From: Aricia agestis
Lineage: Eukaryota; Arthropoda; Insecta; Lepidoptera; Lycaenidae
NCBI RefSeq assembly: GCF_905147365.1
Contig: NC_056418.1
Coordinates: forward strand, 10,477,262-10,541,261
DNA length: 64,000 nt
Direction of reading: 5' to 3'
Shown here: in pieces, positions 49,801 to 55,800 of the stretch
Numbering within the stretch: the stretch's first letter is position 1
Layout of the letters: every line of letters starts with the position of its first letter
Notes under the pieces: generated by a model
What the model saw: only the letters and a program-made list of their open reading frames with translations
Databases searched by the model: none
What the model was told of the DNA's origin: nothing
Translations under genes and position numbers: made by a program

Positions 49801-52800
49801 TGCACCACCAAGAGTTAGGAGTTAACCTCGAGTTAATTTTTTAAATTTTTAACCTACCGATGTCGGAGGGTTAAATCAACTAACTCTGGGTTAGTAATAT
49901 CAAAACTGAGATTTTTCGGTTATGACTTATGTACTTTGTTGTGTTCAGTAATAGGTACCGATTTTATTTTGTGTTTAACCATGATAAATGATCAGTGGTT
50001 GTTATCTGATGATGATGAAGAAATTATCGAATACATTCGTTCGGACTCGTATTACAGAAGGATTGTAGAACGGACCGATCTGTTTAGGGTCCCGTATTTA
50101 CTCACAAAGAGACAAAGATTTCCATCGAAGATTTCGCCTAGAAAAAGAAACTTTTTCTTTTTTTTTTATTAAATAAAATTGAAAATAATTGCAATATACA
50201 AATGAGCATAAAAAGTAATTCCCTACCAAAGTTTAATAATAATATCATTGGATTAGTGCGTCTTTAGTGAACTCCTTTATAAATAGATAGACTAGATAAA
50301 ACATTGGACACAAGTGTTTCTTCCCAATTTTTATCATTTTCCGCTTAATTTATTTGCACAAAATATCACAATTCACAACACAATGCGACATAGAACCACG
50401 TGTCATTTCAAATCTGACATAAGGAGATAGCCTTATTTAAAGTACTGTGGAGCGAGAGAGAGCAGTACACTTAAATTATTCAGCATTCGCTGTATCATAT
50501 TTGGCTGGATGTAAAAAGAATGAATGAACATGACATAAGCCCGGGTTAGTTGACTCTGGGATAAATTCTTCTGGTGCAATATGTAGTATGAGTTAAAAAT
50601 TAAAATCGTTAACACTGAGTTATTAAGCCCCGGGTTATTTATTTAACTCAAAGTTTTGGCGCAAGTGGGCCTTAGTGTTTAACTTTTACTATATTTTTTT
50701 TTTTTTTTAAGAGCCTATGCTGTCCCATTGCTAGGCAAAGGCCTCCCCCAAGTCCTATAGTTACTATATTATTTAGTGTTTAAATATTTTGTGCAGGAAC
50801 CTAGGTAATTACTATTTTAAGCTAAAAAATAACTCAAACATGTTAAATATTTTCGTATGAGAAAATGATTTTGGTATTACGTATGTATGAGAATTTCGAT
50901 GGCACCCGGCCTCTTAAAAGCTGTACCCATGTGAGGGTTATTAATAAGGAAAGCAGCTCAAAACACATCTTGATCAAGCTATAGCCGGGTCTGCTGCGCC
51001 GTGTTTTTGGGTTTTCTAACATCTTAACATGTTTGCAAAACAGAATAGTTTTGTTAGCAAAAACGCAAAAACACGTTTGCTGAGACAAATGGATATCCCC
51101 CGCGTTCGTCTGCGGGGAGGGGAATTTTGTGTTCGCAGACTTCGCACTCATTGCAGCAAGCAAACAAAACAGAATGCACCGATCGGGCTGTTATCAAAAC
51201 ATGTTTTGTTAGGAAATTGGCGCTGCGGACCCGGCTTAACAGTTTTGTAAGCAAAACGCTAAGGGGGAATATTAGATTATCATATATATTGGATCCGAGA
51301 TCATTGAGTCAATGATATTGGATAATGTAATATAGACATATGATTCATTTCTTCCTTGATCATAGATTTTTGACATTTGCTGAGAGATTGGATCCAATAC
51401 GGTCATAGAAATAGGTGCTGCCAGTTATTTAATATAACAAAAGAGTTTTTAATTTCTTGTTCGTTAATATGTTTCAAATAATGTAATGTAATTATTTTTC
51501 TAATTATATACTTGGATAATCTTGCTGAAATAACAAAAAACAAGCCATATTAAAAATGACGATGTCTTTTGACAAATCGAATTCTCTGAGATCTAGTAAC
51601 CCTGACGTCAATACCTGTCAGCGTTAGCGCTCTCTATTGGCTATTGAAACCACATATGACGTAAAATAGGATCAATGAAATATGATAATGTAATACGCAG
51701 ATATGATCAAATGATCATATATATTGGATCCTATATATGATCATAGAAATGATCCAATATAAATGATAATGTAATACCCCCCTAAAACATGTTTGCCGAG
51801 ACAAATTGATAACATCCCCCGCATTCGCCTGCGGGGAGGGGAAGCGACGCATTTCGTGTTCGTGCTCAATGTAGCAAGACATTCGTTCAAGCAAAGAATG
51901 GTACAAAAACAGAATGCACCGGACGGGCTGTTAAAACATGTTTTGCTAATATGTTTTGTTAGGGAATTGGCGCTGCAGACCAAGCTTTACATACAAAACA
52001 CTAAACGTGGCTATACAAAAAAGATGCGCACATTCACAAATCACATACAAAAGTATGTCTTAAGGCCGGATCCGCAGCGCCAATTTTCTAACAAAACAAT
52101 ATTAGCAAAACATGTTCTTATTGTTCAGGCGTCCGGTGCATTCTGTTTTGTTTGTGTTTTTGTTTCATTCCTTGCTTGAAAGAATGTCTTGCTGCAATGA
52201 GCGCGAACACAAAATTCCCCTCCCCGCAGGCGAATGCGGGGGATGTTATCCATTTGTCTCAGCAAACATGTTTTTGTGTTTTTGACCGCCTTCCAAAAAG
52301 GAGAAAGGTTTACGTTCGGCTGTATCATGTATTTTTTATGTATTTTCAAGATTACTCAGCCGTTTGTGGTCTGATTTTCAAAATTATTTAGTGTTGTATA
52401 GGGTTTGACTCCAATTTGGTACCATGTTCATAAAAGTGGTGACCTGATCATGGGATCTATGAGTAATCGAGGGAACTCCTCTAAATTTGTATGGTGACAT
52501 AATTATGGTGATTTTGGTTTTATTAGAAGTATACTAAGCATTTGTTACCAAAAAGTAAGATTTTGCATCAAGGTATACCATGGTTTCGAAGGTACTGAGA
52601 GAACTCCTTATAGATACACGTTTGGTTTCGGCGTTGTTTTAAGAACAGAAAGCATATTATGCTACTGTGCAATTTATATTCATCATCATCACTACCATTA
52701 CACCATGCATCATCACATAATATAGCCCTATTATTAGTACTTTTCATAATCTTTAAGATTGAGACGAGGTTTTCGAGCGTTATTTATGTTGTAAAAGGTT

Positions 52801-55800
52801 TAACTCGAATTTGGTACCATGTTCATAAAAGTGGTGACCTGATGATGGGATCCATGAACCATGAGTAGTCGAGGGAACTCGTCGAAATTTATATGGAAAC
52901 ATATGGTGATTTTGGTTTTATGAGAAGTATTCTAACCAAAATCTACCAAAATGTAAGATTTTGCATCAAGGTATACCATGGTTCTGAAGGTGCTGAGAGA
53001 ACTCCTAACTCCTTATAGATACACGTATAGAAGTTTCGGCGTTGTTTCAAGAACAGAAAGTATATTATGCTACCATGCAATGTATATTCATCATAATTAT
53101 CATCACTACCGTTTTTGAATACACTATAGAAAGTTCTATAATAGGATGACTCCCTGATGCTGATGTATTTTGCTTTACCTTGACTCATATTCCGCCCTCT
53201 TCGATGTAGAGGCCCTCTAGGACCTGAAAATATAATGTTACCTTTCAATTTTTAAATATAAACATCATTTAATTCAAAATAATTGTTACAACATTACACT
53301 TAAGTACTGACTATTTATACCGGCCTAACTATGAGTGGCCATAATAGGATTATTAGAAGATTCTATTGTCTAAAAAATACAAACCTTGTCCATGAAATTG
53401 ATTGTTGATTTGTGGATGTCTATTCCTCCAAAAACCTGAAAATATAACAAGTTTAATGAAGTAGTCATCATGTTGAAGATCCCTGCTGTGTACAGACGTT
53501 ATAATCATACATGTTTAGTAATTTATAGTCTTTGGAGAACTGGAGACGCTTTCCTACGTATCTGACAAAAACAGAACACTATAATTTTTAGGGTTCCGTA
53601 CCCAAAGGGTAAAAACGGGACCCTACTACTAAGACTTCGTTGTCTATCCGTCTGTCTGTCTGTCTCCAGACTGTACCTAAATAGCTAAACTTCTGAAATT
53701 TTCACAGATTGTGTATATTTATCGCCGCTATAACAACAAATACTGAAAACAAAATTAAAATAATATTTAAGGGCGGCTCCTATACAACTAACACGATTTA
53801 TTGGCCGTTTTTGCTCGATATAAATAATGAAACAGCTAGGTACTTTAAATTTTTACAGAATCCTCAGTTTTATATTATTAGGTAGAGGTAGTTTAATAAA
53901 TCATATTAAAATTCAAATAAAACATTAAGGGACGCTCTCGTACAAAAAACACAATTTTCTCGATAACGGTCCGGAACCATTCATGCGCGAATCCAACTCG
54001 CACTTGGCCAATTTTTCTGTACACATTATTGTGAACTTTTATTAGTTACGGAAATTAAATATAATTATAACATATATAATCAGACTTATGTTTGTAGTAT
54101 TATCTATTCTGTGCTCATGTTACTTTGTACACAGGAAAACTGTAACGATATATTTTGTTTGTTATTGTTAGTAATACCATACCTCTATTTTTAGTAGAAG
54201 CCATTTGGTAGTATGCATGCTGTATAGTGATAACTTGATAAGTGATAACTATTACTTTGTATGGGGCGATTCGGTGCATTGTAATAGCACGTAATAGGTT
54301 ATAGGACTTAACACGCATATTAAGTAGGAGAATTGTAACAAATGGATATTATTATATTGCCGAAAAATTCAATTGTCATAACTCATAAAGGACATATTAT
54401 GCCAAATGAATTATATAATACAGAATACTATACAGCTAAATATGGGTAAGTGACAACAAGTGAGAAAACTGTATAAATGAGAGTAATAGCTAGGACCCGT
54501 CATTTTAAGCTCCCAAAACCTCTATTAGCGGGAAATACAAAACTCTGTTAGGGGGGTATTACATTATCATTTATATATGATCATTTCTATGATCATATAT
54601 AGGATCCAATATATATGATCATTTGATCATATCTGCATATTACATTATCATATTTCATTGATCCTATTTTACGTCATATGTGGTTTCAATAGCCAATGGA
54701 GAGCGCTAACGCTGACAGGTATTGACGTCAGGGTTACTAGATCTCAGAGAATTCGATTTGTCAAAAGACATCGTCATTTTTAATATGGCTTGTTTTTTGT
54801 AATTTCAGCAAGATTATCCAAGTATATAATTAGAAAAATAATTACATTACATTATTTGAAACATATTAACGAACAAGAAATTAAAAACTCTTTTTTATAT
54901 TAAATAACTGGCAACACTTATTTCTATGACCGTATTGGATCCAATCTCTCAGCAAATGTCAAAAATCTATGATCAAGGAAGAAATGAATCGTATGTCTAT
55001 ATTACATTATCCAATATCATTGACTCAATGATCTCGGATCCAATATATATGATAATCTAATATCCCCCTACCTAATATAAAACTGAGGATTCTGTAAAAA
55101 ATTAAAGTTCCTAGGAACATTTCCTAGGAACTTTAATTTTTTACAGAATCCTCAGTTATGAAATGAGGATATCCTCATTTCCCTGTGACATAATAATATA
55201 CTATTCATCCTACTAATCCTACTAATATTATAAAGGCGGAAGTTTGGATGTATGTATGTATGGAAGTGTCGCGCGCGAAGACCATATAATTATATGATTA
55301 ATCTAAGTGTGTATGGATGTTTGTTACTCTTTCACGCAAAAACTACTGAAGGGATTTTAATGAAACTTTACAAAAATATAGCTTAAAAATGGCTTATATT
55401 ATGTATCATGTAGGTATGTTTTATGACAGTACTTTAATTTTCCATTTTGACATGATACAGAACAGATTTTTTTTTTAATGAAATAAGGGGGCAAACGAGC
55501 AAACGGGTCACCTGATGGAAAGCAACTTCCGTCGCCCATGGATACTCGCAGCATCAGAAGAGCTGCAAGTGCGTTGCCGGCCTTTTAAGAGGGAATAGGG
55601 TAATAGGGGAGGGTAGGGAAGGGAAGGGAATAGTTGAGGGTAGGGAAGGGAATAGGGTAGGGGTTAGGGGATTGGGCCTCCGGTAAACTCACTCACTCGG
55701 CAAAACACAGCGCAAGCGCTGTTTCACGCCGGTTTTCTGTGAGAACGTGGTGTTTATCCGGTCGAGCCGGCCCATTCGTGCCGAAGCATGGCTCTCCCAC

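Larger units (their letters stand above)
48582..52370. repeat. 3.79-kb tandem duplication, unit B
   Basis: Abuts unit A. Differences seen: T-run at about 50155-50168, GAGGGTTATT against GAGGTTTATT, GGATATCCC (51091) against GGATAATATCCC, GGGCTGTTAT (51185) against GGGCTATTAT, TCAAATAATG (51475) against TCAAAAAATG, and GGAGAAAGG against GGAGAAGG (52300). Confidence 0.95.

Noticed and set aside
47280..52260. Regularly spaced repeats that might suggest a CRISPR-like array
   Set aside because: Units are about 200 bp, in both orientations, in a eukaryotic intron; they are MITE modules.
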